Shown here: positions 1 through 7,252 of the stretch, one piece after another
Layout of the letters: the number at the start of each line of letters is the position of its first letter
How positions within the stretch are numbered: the first letter of the stretch is position 1
Assembly (NCBI GenBank): GCA_034189325.1
Contig: JAXHUM010000108.1
Location: forward strand, 1 to 26,280
DNA length: 26,280 nucleotides
Source of the DNA: JAXHUM01 sp034189325
GTDB taxonomy: Bacteria > Desulfobacterota > DSM-4660 > Desulfatiglandales > Desulfatiglandaceae
Direction of reading: 5' to 3'
Program-made: the position numbers and the translations under genes
The notes under the pieces: model-generated
Told to the model about the DNA's origin: nothing
Databases searched by the model: none
The model's input: only the letters and a program-made list of their open reading frames with translations

Positions 1-888
1 TCGTCCGGTGCAGAAGAAGCTGAAAGCCAGGGGGACAAGCGGGAGTACAGTCCGAAAATCGAGGACCAGGCTTCAGGGCTGCAGGAATATTTCTCCAGGT
101 ATGACGGCGCCATCATTTCTTACAGTGGGGGCGTGGATAGCGCCTTACTCGCCTACGTCGCCCACCTGGCTTTAGGTGAAAGGATGCTGGCGGTCATTGC
201 GGACAGCCCCTCTTTATCGCGAAGGGAATGGCGGTCAGCCAAGGAATTCGCAAGTCGTTTTGATATTCCGCTGAGAACGGTTTATACGGAGGAATTGAAG
301 GACCCGGATTACATTTCAAACATGGGAAACAGGTGTTATTATTGCAAGAAGGATCTTTTCAAAAAACTCCATGAACTACGTGACCAGTTGACAGGTCCCG
401 CAGACAACAGAATTGTGTGGCCTATAATCTGCGGGACGAATCTCGATGATTTGAATGACTACAGACCTGGGATGCGGGCAGCGGAAGAAGCCTCTGTTCT
501 TGCCCCCTATGTAGACTTGGGTTTTGATAAGAAGACTATCCGCGCACTCGCTTCTTATTTTGATATCGGCATTGCCGATAAACCGGCAATGCCCTGTCTG
601 GCCAGTAGGATAGCCTATGGAGAGGAGGTGACCGATCAGAGATTGCGGCAGGTTGAAGAGGGTGAAGACCTTCTGTACGAGCTTGGATTGAAGATATTCA
701 GGGTTCGCCATCACGGGGCCCTTGCCAGGATTGAAGTGCCGCCGCATGATTTTCCTGTCTTGATTGAAAATGGTGAACATATTGTCAAAAAATTTCGCGA
801 ACTCGGTTTTACCTTTGTTGGCATGGACCTGGCCGGGTTCAAAAGCGGATCATTGAACGAAACCCTAACGCGGCAGCAGGCCATATGA
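1..888 (+). CDS. larE: LarE-type ATP-dependent sulfur transferase (5' end cut by window)
   Basis: The frame is open from base 1 with no ATG, GTG or TTG before the PP-loop, so the start lies outside the window. The GTG at 133 is the valine inside the SGGVDS PP-loop (about 121-141) and cannot be the start. Family role: LarE adenylates the carboxylates of a biscarboxylated nicotinate mononucleotide precursor and inserts sulfur to build the nickel-pincer cofactor of lactate racemase and related enzymes, in the cytoplasm. Visible motifs are NRCYYCKK (Cys codons 334-336 and 343-345) and KPAMPCLASR with a third Cys near 595. Well-studied LarE from Lactiplantibacillus sacrifices a single Cys. Three-Cys versions are known to use a [4Fe-4S] cluster instead, and this gene has the three-Cys pattern. 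No larB or larC is visible, but the upstream side is cut. mnmA follows 71 bp downstream. Confidence 0.9.
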   Translation, partial: SSGAEEAESQGDKREYSPKIEDQASGLQEYFSRYDGAIISYSGGVDSALLAYVAHLALGERMLAVIADSPSLSRREWRSAKEFASRFDIPLRTVYTEELKDPDYISNMGNRCYYCKKDLFKKLHELRDQLTGPADNRIVWPIICGTNLDDLNDYRPGMRAAEEASVLAPYVDLGFDKKTIRALASYFDIGIADKPAMPCLASRIAYGEEVTDQRLRQVEEGEDLLYELGLKIFRVRHHGALARIEVPPHDFPVLIENGEHIVKKFRELGFTFVGMDLAGFKSGSLNETLTRQQAI

Positions 889-911
889 AACCATGCTCCT
901 CAAGGAGGATC

Positions 912-944
912 ATGCGCCATATTTTTCGCCCTGTTGCGGCATAA
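912..944 (+). CDS. possible 10-codon leader peptide before mnmA
   Basis: ATG at 912 is preceded by AAGGAGG (902-908), the best ribosome binding site in this stretch. The reading MRHIFRPVAA ends in tandem stops TAA-TAG (942-947), in the same frame as mnmA and 12 bases before its ATG at 960. mnmA itself has no convincing Shine-Dalgarno sequence. A small translated ORF could therefore couple ribosomes to mnmA. This is inference: the peptide has no recognisable sequence, and a chance GGAGG is possible. Confidence 0.25.
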   Translation: MRHIFRPVAA

Positions 945-959
945 TAGTCCCGAGCCTTT

Positions 960-2042
960 ATGAAAAACAAAAAAAACATTGCCGTTGGTTTGAGCGGCGG
1001 AGTTGATTCTTCCGTTGCCGCTCTTCTCCTCCTGGAACAGGGGCATTGTGTCGTGGGCCTGACCATGGCCATATATGATGGATCCATGACCGGCGAAGAG
1101 AGTGGAAAGCATGCCTGTTATGGTCCGGGAGAGGAGGAGGATATTGAGAAGTCCTCGGCAGTCTGCAAAACACTGGGAATCCCCTATCATGTTATTGATC
1201 TGAGAGAAGATTATCGAAGGCATGTAATAGGTTACTTCAGGGGGGAATATCTGGCCGGGAGAACCCCTAACCCGTGCGTAGTCTGCAACAGAATGCTGAA
1301 GTTCGGTTTCCTTCTTGAAAAGGCCGCCTCTGCCGGGATTAGCTTTGATCGCTTTGCAACGGGCCATTACGCGCGAGTGGAAAGGACAAATGACCGATAC
1401 ATTCTGAAAAGGGCTGTGGACAAAACCAAGGACCAGAGCTATTTTCTTTACAGCCTTGCCCAGCAACAGCTTTCCACCTCCCTTTTTCCCCTGGGCTCGT
1501 ACACAAAATCGCGGGTACGGGAGATTGCCCGATCTTCCGGCCTTGAGACGGCGGACAGGGTGGAAAGTCAGGATTTTATCAGCGGCGACTACACCACGCT
1601 TTTTGATAAAAACGAGGTGACCGAAGGTGAGATCATGGATGAATTCGGAAGGGTACTCGGACGACACCGAGGAATCATTCACTACACCATCGGTCAGCGC
1701 AAGGGACTTGGTATCGCGGCTGGAAGACCTGTATATGTGACCGACATAGATGCCGTGCATAACCGGATCATCGTCAGTGACCGGGAAAGCCTTCTCTCGA
1801 AAGGGCTTGTTGCCGGAGAGCCGGTCTTTATACCATTTGAGGCGTTGGATAGACCACTTGAGGTCATCGCAAAAATTCGTTTTAATCATAAGGGAATACC
1901 GGCAAAGATACATCCCGTGGATAACGGGAAGGTCAAAGTCATGTTTGAGAAACCACAGCATTCAGTGTCGCCGGGTCAGTCAGTCGTCTTTTATCAGGAT
2001 GACACTGTGGTGGGAGGCGGGATTATTGAACGTCCGATCTGA
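960..2042 (+). CDS. mnmA: tRNA-uridine 2-thiouridylase MnmA, variant without the second catalytic Cys
   Basis: MnmA activates U34 of tRNA(Lys/Glu/Gln) with ATP and replaces its 2-oxygen by sulfur. The 360-residue length is normal. The PP-loop LSGGVDSSV is at residues 11-19, TPNPCVVCN at 102-110, ATGHYARV at 133-140, KDQSYFLY at 157-164, HYTIGQRKGLGI at 241-252 and the C-terminal GGGIIE box near the end. Cys109 aligns with E. coli Cys102. The segment that normally reads SQDxCF (or STGICF in E. coli, catalytic Cys199) is SQDFISGDY at 203-211, and no Cys occurs after residue 109. An extra Cys106 makes a CxxC, and Cys53 is also present. Chemistry by an Fe-S cluster is a possible alternative but is inferred. 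It follows larE by 71 bp, and the start at 960 is the first Met of the conserved N-terminus. Confidence 0.92.
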   Translation: MKNKKNIAVGLSGGVDSSVAALLLLEQGHCVVGLTMAIYDGSMTGEESGKHACYGPGEEEDIEKSSAVCKTLGIPYHVIDLREDYRRHVIGYFRGEYLAGRTPNPCVVCNRMLKFGFLLEKAASAGISFDRFATGHYARVERTNDRYILKRAVDKTKDQSYFLYSLAQQQLSTSLFPLGSYTKSRVREIARSSGLETADRVESQDFISGDYTTLFDKNEVTEGEIMDEFGRVLGRHRGIIHYTIGQRKGLGIAAGRPVYVTDIDAVHNRIIVSDRESLLSKGLVAGEPVFIPFEALDRPLEVIAKIRFNHKGIPAKIHPVDNGKVKVMFEKPQHSVSPGQSVVFYQDDTVVGGGIIERPI

Positions 2043-2301
2043 GGTATTCTTGTCCACGGCTTGGTGCAGAGGGAAAGAAACAGAGTCCTTGGTCAGTGGA
2101 GGCATTTTTAAGATTTTTGGGAATCGGTCTCCCAAATGTCGTCCGAGAATCTTCAAGGCCTTCTTGGCCGGCCAGTCTACGCAGCATTCCTAACACTATC
2201 CTCGGAATATCAGGTGCAGGTTTCCTGTTTGAGGCAGCCTTAATGATTTTGCGGAAAAGTCCTGGTTGAGGGCCGGATATCCTCGATTGTTCTATGCGCA
2301 T
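2023..2301 (-). CDS. unrecognised small ORF or gene remnant, convergent with mnmA
   Basis: A 92-codon frame fills most of the gap between mnmA and prfC and overlaps the mnmA 3' end by 20 bases. Its first 65 residues (GMLRRLAGQEGL, SRTTFGRPIPKNL) look like real protein in composition, but I recognise no family. No good ribosome binding site precedes the ATG, and an in-frame TAA lies just upstream (2314-2316). It may be the C-terminal remnant of a lost gene or a chance frame. Confidence 0.25.
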   Translation of the reverse strand: MRIEQSRISGPQPGLFRKIIKAASNRKPAPDIPRIVLGMLRRLAGQEGLEDSRTTFGRPIPKNLKNASTDQGLCFFPSAPSRGQEYLRSDVQ

Positions 2302-2526
2302 CTGACGGGAATTTTACAAAAAAGATCCGTGAAAACTTGTATTGGACAGGTCGAGTGATTAGGTTTCACCATAATCGCAAAAGCTGCGCAAGCCCCTCAT
2401 TTTAGCGGGAACCGCGTCTTTAAGACAAAGAATGAAGAAAAAAACAATATAGAAATGCATTGGGATATAGATAAGGTGGCGTGAGCGACCACCTTTGCGG
2501 AAAGTCGAAATTGGGATTGACGTAAG
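2302..2526. other. prfC upstream region
   Basis: This non-coding stretch leads into prfC. It is A-rich around 2430-2455. The only clear structure is the hairpin at 2473-2495, listed separately. I see no convincing -35/-10 pair and no RNA family I recognise. Confidence 0.4.
2473..2495 (+). promoter_or_regulatory. perfect 7-bp hairpin in the prfC leader
   Basis: AAGGTGG (2473-2479) and CCACCTT (2489-2495) are perfect inverted repeats around a 9-base loop. They end 31 bases before the prfC ATG. No T-tract follows, so this is not a standard terminator. It could be an operator or an RNA element near the ribosome entry site. The prfC start itself has only a weak Shine-Dalgarno sequence. Confidence 0.4.
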
Positions 2527-4134
2527 ATGAATCACATCAAAAAAGAGATAGAAAAACGCCGGACTTTCGGCATCATCAGCCATCCGGACGCAGGCAAAAC
2601 CACACTGACAGAAAAACTGCTTCTCTTTGGAGGCGCCATTCAGCAGGCAGGCGCTGTCAAGGCACGGAAAGCAGAGAGACACGCGAGAAGCGACTGGATG
2701 GCCATTGAAAAGGAGAGGGGTATATCCGTCACAACATCCGTCATGAAGTTCAATTACAGGGATTTTGAAATAAATCTCCTGGACACCCCAGGGCATCAGG
2801 ACTTCTCAGAAGATACTTACAGGGTCCTCACCGCAGTAGATAGCGCCCTGATGGTGATAGACAACGCCAAGGGGGTCGAGATCCAGACGGAAAAATTGAT
2901 GGAAGTCTGCCGCATGCGCAATACGCCCATCATTACCTTTATCAATAAACTCGATAGAGAAGGAATGGAGCCCCTGAATATCCTTGACGATATTGAGAAC
3001 AAGCTCCAGATTGAATGTGCTCCTCTCTCCTGGCCAATCGGCATGGGAAAGGGTTTTAAGGGAGTCTACAATCTATACAAAAAAGAGCTTCACCTTTTTC
3101 ATGGCGATCCGCGCAACAGTGATTGCGACGTCGTGGTGCTGAACGATCTCGGCGATTCCAGGCTTGATGAGATCTTGGGAAGACAGGCGGATCAGTTGAG
3201 ACAGGATGTTGAACTGATCGAGGGGGCTGCAGATCCCTTTGACCTGAACCATTATCTCAAAGGAAACCAGACCCCCGTCTTTTTTGGAAGCGCCATCAAC
3301 AGTTTTGGTGTCAGAGAAATGCTTGACACATTTGTGGAGATCGCACCCTGTCCGGGGTCGCGCTCTACGTCTACCAGAGATGTCTCCCCCTATGAGCCGA
3401 CCTTCTCAGGCTTCGCATTTAAGATTCAGGCCAATATGAATCCGGCGCACAGGGACAGGATCGCCTTTGTGAGGATCTGTTCAGGGAAGTTCAACAGGGG
3501 AATGAAGGTCTATCATCACAGGATAGGGAAGGAGGTCACCTTTTCTAACGCCACCATTTTTATGGCCAATGAACGTGAGAACGTGACAGAGGCCTATCCG
3601 GGCGATATCATAGGCATCTATAATCATGGGACGATAAAGATCGGGGATACTTTTTCAGAAAAGGAACCTTTGAAGTTCCGGGGCATTCCCAGTTTTGCCC
3701 CTGAGATTTTTAAAAGGGCCCTGCTCAAGAATCCTCTGAAGGCCAAGCATCTTCGTAAGGGACTTCTCCAGCTCTCCGAAGAGGGGGCGGTTCAGGTCTT
3801 CAGGCCTGTTGACGGGAGTGATTATATCCTGGGTGCCGTGGGAAAACTGCAATTCGACATCACGATGGAGCGTCTCAAGTCTGAATATGGGGTTGACGCT
3901 GTTTATGAGGCTGTCGATTACAGGGCGCTTCGCTGGTTTGGATCTCAAGATCCCAAAAAAATGAGGGAATTTGAGAGCAAAAACAGGCCTCATATCATGA
4001 TAGATGCGGAAGGGTCCAAGGCCTATCTCGCGCCAAGTGAATGGCAGCTTGCGCATTGCATGGAGAAGTGGCCGGAGATAGATTTCTTCAAGACAAGGGA
4101 GGTCAAGGATGATTGTAGAGTGGCCTCAATATGA
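2527..4134 (+). CDS. prfC: peptide chain release factor 3 (RF3)
   Basis: RF3 is a translational GTPase that recycles RF1/RF2 from the ribosome after termination. The 535-residue length matches the family (E. coli 529). All G motifs are intact: G1 SHPDAGKTT (18-26), G2 RGISVTT (64-70), G3 DTPGH (86-90), G4 NKLD (140-143), and a G5-type SA in FFGSAINSFG. The RF3-specific stretches KARKAERHARSDWM (45-58) and EKERGISV separate it from EF-G. The C-terminal domain contains VGKLQFDI and the expected RF3 ending. It stands alone between a leader hairpin and a convergent gene and lacks a strong Shine-Dalgarno sequence. Confidence 0.97.
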   Translation: MNHIKKEIEKRRTFGIISHPDAGKTTLTEKLLLFGGAIQQAGAVKARKAERHARSDWMAIEKERGISVTTSVMKFNYRDFEINLLDTPGHQDFSEDTYRVLTAVDSALMVIDNAKGVEIQTEKLMEVCRMRNTPIITFINKLDREGMEPLNILDDIENKLQIECAPLSWPIGMGKGFKGVYNLYKKELHLFHGDPRNSDCDVVVLNDLGDSRLDEILGRQADQLRQDVELIEGAADPFDLNHYLKGNQTPVFFGSAINSFGVREMLDTFVEIAPCPGSRSTSTRDVSPYEPTFSGFAFKIQANMNPAHRDRIAFVRICSGKFNRGMKVYHHRIGKEVTFSNATIFMANERENVTEAYPGDIIGIYNHGTIKIGDTFSEKEPLKFRGIPSFAPEIFKRALLKNPLKAKHLRKGLLQLSEEGAVQVFRPVDGSDYILGAVGKLQFDITMERLKSEYGVDAVYEAVDYRALRWFGSQDPKKMREFESKNRPHIMIDAEGSKAYLAPSEWQLAHCMEKWPEIDFFKTREVKDDCRVASI

Positions 4135-4164
4135 GTTGAAAATGGTATGCAAACACCATGGCGA

Positions 4165-4194
4165 TTCACACCGAGGCCTGAGCATCGGCGTGAA
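4165..4194. other. imperfect stem-loop between convergent genes
   Basis: TTCACACCGA (4165-4174) and TCGGCGTGAA (4185-4194) pair as a 10-bp stem with one mismatch and a 10-base loop. It sits in the 138-bp gap between the convergent 3' ends of prfC and the Tat-MBL gene. No T-tract follows on either strand, so intrinsic termination is doubtful. It might be a Rho-dependent or mRNA-end structure. Confidence 0.25.
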
Positions 4195-4272
4195 CAGACA
4201 TGGATCCCCTCAACACATAAGGTGAAAAATGAAGCTCTCAGCCTTGTTGTAGCTTTTCAATGAGGTGGGCTT

Positions 4273-5316
4273 TTAACCGAAAAAGACCTCGTCTCCCGCA
4301 CCCACATACAGATCACTCACCGACCCAAACTTTCCAGATCCCTTCACCAGAGGATAGTCGAGTTCGATCATTTTCTCAACCGCCTTCAACCCGGTGCAAT
4401 GGTTGCAGGCCACCTTTTGAAAATTGTACTGAGCCATCCCTGTGATGAGATGGGCCCGTTTTGGATCGATCGGGCCGAAAGGCGCGATGTGAAGCCCGCC
4501 GTATACTCCGTACATCTTGTCACCATCCACGATTTTCTTCTGCGCAAAATCGCTGAAGTTGAGGATACCCTGATGACAGCATCCGGTGACGCAAACCATA
4601 CCTTTGTCCTTGACATTGAAATACAGGGACTGCTCCCCGCGGACCCTAATGACGATCGGCAGATCAAAGCCCACCAGTGCACAGCCATCATAAAGCTTGT
4701 TGATGTGTCCCGGCTGGCATTTAACAAGCTTGCCTCTGTGAGCGATGGTGTTCTTCGCATTGGGCTTGGCAAATTGTGCGCCTTGCAGAAATCGTGTGCC
4801 CTCGGAATAGAAGGTGCTTGGGATGAATATCTTGATCTCAGGATTGTTTTTGAGAGTCGATTCCAGACCCCAGTAATGGTCGAGATGTTCATGGCTGATG
4901 ACCAGGCAATCAATGTCGCCGTTTTTCAGCATTCGGTCGACACCTTCCCTCTGATAGCACTGATCCATATACTCGGTGCTCCAACCGGTATCCAGCAGGA
5001 ACTTGTGATGCCTTCCGTCGAGAGCCTCCATATCGATCAGCGTACAGCTTCCTGCGGCATTTTTGGGGTCCCACGCAATATCCCACTGGTTCGCCCTGGG
5101 GCCGCCACCGGCCTTCATGTTCTGTATGAGCACCTTCGTATCGTACCAGCCCAATTCCGAGATACATTTGATCCGGACGCTTTTGCACTGACCAATGTCA
5201 TACTTGCCCCCTGCCAGGGCCTCAAGAGGCGCGTTCCAGATGGCGTTGCCAAGACCTAGAGATGCCCCTCCAATCGCCACTGTTTTCAAAAACTCCCTTC
5301 TCTTCATCTTCTTCAT
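4273..5316 (-). CDS. Tat-exported MBL-fold hydrolase (COG1237-like)
   Basis: The 347-residue protein opens with a twin-arginine signal, KRREFLK (residues 5-11), followed by a hydrophobic stretch and Ala-rich cleavage area near 30-36, so export of a folded protein to the periplasm is likely. The metal site HEHLDH spans 142-147. TGCCHQGI (245-251) matches the TGCSHxGI box of the COG1237 branch, which includes proteins annotated as dihydropterin-aminobenzene phosphate synthases. GGLHIAPF (273-280) and NHCTG near 306 complete the fold. Most COG1237 members are cytoplasmic, so a Tat leader is a notable variation. The start is secure: AAGGAGG lies about 8 bases upstream of ATG 5316. The substrate is unknown. 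Confidence 0.85.
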   Translation of the reverse strand: MKKMKRREFLKTVAIGGASLGLGNAIWNAPLEALAGGKYDIGQCKSVRIKCISELGWYDTKVLIQNMKAGGGPRANQWDIAWDPKNAAGSCTLIDMEALDGRHHKFLLDTGWSTEYMDQCYQREGVDRMLKNGDIDCLVISHEHLDHYWGLESTLKNNPEIKIFIPSTFYSEGTRFLQGAQFAKPNAKNTIAHRGKLVKCQPGHINKLYDGCALVGFDLPIVIRVRGEQSLYFNVKDKGMVCVTGCCHQGILNFSDFAQKKIVDGDKMYGVYGGLHIAPFGPIDPKRAHLITGMAQYNFQKVACNHCTGLKAVEKMIELDYPLVKGSGKFGSVSDLYVGAGDEVFFG

Positions 5317-5317
5317 G

Positions 5318-5503
5318 TCAGAATCCTCCTTGAAAAGAGTTGATGTTTTGCGGCCCCCTTAGGTACACCCTGTTGATCCTTCTTCTGCTCTGTTTTACCG
5401 CCCTTTGGGCCTCCATTAATTCGAGGCCTCCCATTTCCATAACGCACTGACGACCCTCTATCTTCAAGCTTTTGAGAAGGCAAAACCGTGGAAGGGATTT
5501 CAC
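5318..5503 (-). CDS. possible small ORF just upstream of the Tat-MBL gene
   Basis: A 61-codon frame starts with GTG at 5503 and its TGA (5318-5320) ends one base before the Tat-MBL ATG, the spacing expected of coupled genes. The middle (EMGGLELMEAQRAVKQSRRR) could form a basic amphipathic helix. No good Shine-Dalgarno sequence precedes the GTG and no family is recognised. It could equally be the untranslated leader of the MBL gene. Confidence 0.25.
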   Translation of the reverse strand: MKSLPRFCLLKSLKIEGRQCVMEMGGLELMEAQRAVKQSRRRINRVYLRGPQNINSFQGGF

Positions 5504-5579
5504 CCACGTATGTCAAGAGATCTCCTGCATTTTTTGTTGTGAACGGAAATAGGTGTCTCTTGCCGAGACAATGGCTCTT

Positions 5580-6248
5580 TTATTTCCCCATGGCATTGAT
5601 AAAAGCATCGGCCTCTGCAATGGACTGTTCCATTTCCCTTATGAGTGATGCGACATCCGATTCAATGGATCGAAATTCGTTCCGCAACGATGCGATTGCA
5701 TGGGCATTAAGATTATGTTTGAGAAACAACACTTGATCATAAAAGGCCGAAAGCACGGGCCGAATTTTCTTTTCGGCCCGTTTCATGGCCCGGATAAGTT
5801 GTGCGTAATGTCTCCGTGTCTGGTCCAATTTACGCTTGCTCGCTTGACGGAGGGAGTCATTCGTGTATTGGGTCAACTCGGTCTCCCATTCTGCAAACAA
5901 GGCTTTAGAGACATCTTCCACAGATTCAATACGTCTTTTTACGGCATCGGACTTTGATTTGCTCCGCTTATAGGCGTCATTCAGCGTTTCGTACTTCTCC
6001 TCGAGAGCGCCGCCTTCGACCTTTACAACACCTCTGAATTTCTCTAATGTCGACTGAAACTCCTCTTTGGCTTCTTCCTGTGCATCCCGTGCATACTGAA
6101 CACGATCCACCATCACGTCACGCTTGTGAATCCCAAAGGTTTCCATGGTTTTATAATAGGCGGATTGGCACCCTGCAAAAAAGCAGAGGCCCAGACAAAA
6201 AAAGGCCGCCTTCACCAGAATGTATCCTTTCAAGCGTTTTAAAGGCAT
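5580..6248 (-). CDS. DUF2959-family lipoprotein
   Basis: The 222-residue protein has a short basic N-terminus, a hydrophobic segment (9-26) and a lipobox FAGC with Cys27, so it is probably a lipoprotein. The region after it, YYKTMETFGIHKRDVMVDRV, followed by a DAQEEAKEEF stretch, is characteristic of the DUF2959 family. The rest is almost entirely charged helix with heptad-like patterns, consistent with a coiled coil. No biochemical role is established for the family to my knowledge. It follows the PMP3-like gene by 21 bases, so the two are likely cotranscribed. The ATG at 6248 has only a weak ribosome binding site. Confidence 0.85.
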   Translation of the reverse strand: MPLKRLKGYILVKAAFFCLGLCFFAGCQSAYYKTMETFGIHKRDVMVDRVQYARDAQEEAKEEFQSTLEKFRGVVKVEGGALEEKYETLNDAYKRSKSKSDAVKRRIESVEDVSKALFAEWETELTQYTNDSLRQASKRKLDQTRRHYAQLIRAMKRAEKKIRPVLSAFYDQVLFLKHNLNAHAIASLRNEFRSIESDVASLIREMEQSIAEADAFINAMGK

Positions 6249-6269
6249 ACTCGTGCTATCCCAAGTGGT

Positions 6270-6470
6270 TTATTCCCTTTTTTCTTCGATGGCTTCCACA
6301 ATCCTGTTGGTTCGCTTATCAGCATAATAGCCATGGGCTACAAAAAGAGCATGGATCATCCCGGGGATCCAAAATAGCAACGTCAGTATCAGATTAAGGA
6401 TCGCCTGCATTGGTTTCCCGCAAATCAATACGGCAATCGGGGGAAGAACAATGGCCAGCAAATACATCAT
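6270..6470 (-). CDS. PMP3/YqaE-type membrane proteolipid (UPF0057)
   Basis: A 66-residue protein with two transmembrane helices. MMYLLAIVLPPIAVLICGK, the motif NLILTLLFWIPGMIHALFV and the tail YYADKRTNR are the PMP3/UPF0057 signature. Family members are stress-induced membrane proteins linked to ion homeostasis and membrane potential. The start is set by GGAGGT 7 bases before tandem ATG-ATG at 6470. An upstream in-frame codon at 6485 would overlap that site and is rejected. It is the first gene of a likely two-gene unit with the DUF2959 lipoprotein, and a TATAAT-type -10 box lies upstream. Confidence 0.9.
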   Translation of the reverse strand: MMYLLAIVLPPIAVLICGKPMQAILNLILTLLFWIPGMIHALFVAHGYYADKRTNRIVEAIEEKRE

Positions 6471-6513
6471 AGGATTCACCTCCAAAGGGGGCCGTATGTG
6501 GCCGATGTGTGGG

Positions 6514-6519
6514 ATTATA
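6514..6519 (-). promoter_or_regulatory. TATAAT -10 box for the PMP3-like gene
   Basis: A perfect TATAAT reads on the minus strand, 43 bases upstream of the ATG at 6470. The -35 region about 17 bases further up is T-rich but poor. Position and the perfect -10 favour a real sigma70-type promoter. Confidence 0.45.
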
Positions 6520-6574
6520 CCCTCTTTATCCTAAGAAAAACACGCCCTCATTGCTCAAATTGACATTGGGTCTT

Positions 6575-7222
6575 TTATCGGTCGGCCCATTGACGTACAA
6601 ATGGATTGGCGTTTCGCTCCGTCCCGATTGTCGTGCTGGGGCCATGTCCGCAGAGGACGACCGTCTCATCAGGCAGGACCATCAGTTTAGTCATGATACT
6701 CTCCATGAGCTCAGAATGACTGCATCCGGGAAAATCGGTCCTTCCAATGCTGTAGTTAAACAGGGAATCACCGCAAAAAACCACACCCATGCCCACAAGT
6801 GAGATACCTCCTGGAGAGTGGCCGGGGGTGTGGACCACGGTGAATGTGAGTTCCCCGATCTCGATGAGGTCCTCCTCTTGAAGGGATCTGTCAGGATCAG
6901 GTGGGGGCTCAAAAGAGTCCGACATCCACATACCGAGCATTTTGACCATTCTCTTGTGCATGTCTTTATTCTTCATCTCATCTTCGTGCATGACAAACTC
7001 GGCGCCCGTTGCCTCTTTAATCGCCTCTACTGCCGCCACATGGTCGACGTGCGCATGGGTTGCCACAATCAAGATGATCTTCAGTCCAAGACGATCCACC
7101 TCTTCCATAATCATCTGAGGGTCGGCGCCCGGGTCTATGATCATGCCCTCATGAGTCTCTTCCGAGCCCACAATAAAACAGTTTGAGGCAAAGGGACCAA
7201 CAACAAGTTCTTTGAGTATCAA
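6575..7222 (-). CDS. MBL-fold hydrolase, glyoxalase II-like
   Basis: A 215-residue cytoplasmic protein of the GloB-like MBL group. The metal site THAHVDH covers residues 55-61, TPGHSPGG supplies the next metal His, FCGDSLF the bridging Asp, and CGHGPSTTIGTERNANPF is the usual C-terminal box of glyoxalase II-like thioesterases. It is shorter than true GloB because the glutathione-binding C-terminal domain is absent, so a substrate other than S-lactoylglutathione is likely. The start is TTG 7222, with GGAGG 6 bases upstream. The TTG at 7237 overlaps that site. It ends a minus-strand operon, 30 bases after another MBL gene. Confidence 0.85.
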   Translation of the reverse strand: MILKELVVGPFASNCFIVGSEETHEGMIIDPGADPQMIMEEVDRLGLKIILIVATHAHVDHVAAVEAIKEATGAEFVMHEDEMKNKDMHKRMVKMLGMWMSDSFEPPPDPDRSLQEEDLIEIGELTFTVVHTPGHSPGGISLVGMGVVFCGDSLFNYSIGRTDFPGCSHSELMESIMTKLMVLPDETVVLCGHGPSTTIGTERNANPFVRQWADR

Positions 7223-7252
7223 TGGAAACCTCCACAAAATTGTATTTATACG

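Noticed and set aside
4399..5259. A 286-codon open frame on the plus strand
   Set aside because: It is antisense to the Tat-MBL gene, which has a signal peptide, metal motifs and a strong ribosome site. The plus-strand frame shows no recognisable domain.
7223..7237. Upstream TTG start for the glyoxalase II-like gene
   Set aside because: It would overlap the GGAGG that serves the TTG at 7222, and the added residues (WRFP) are just the translated ribosome site.
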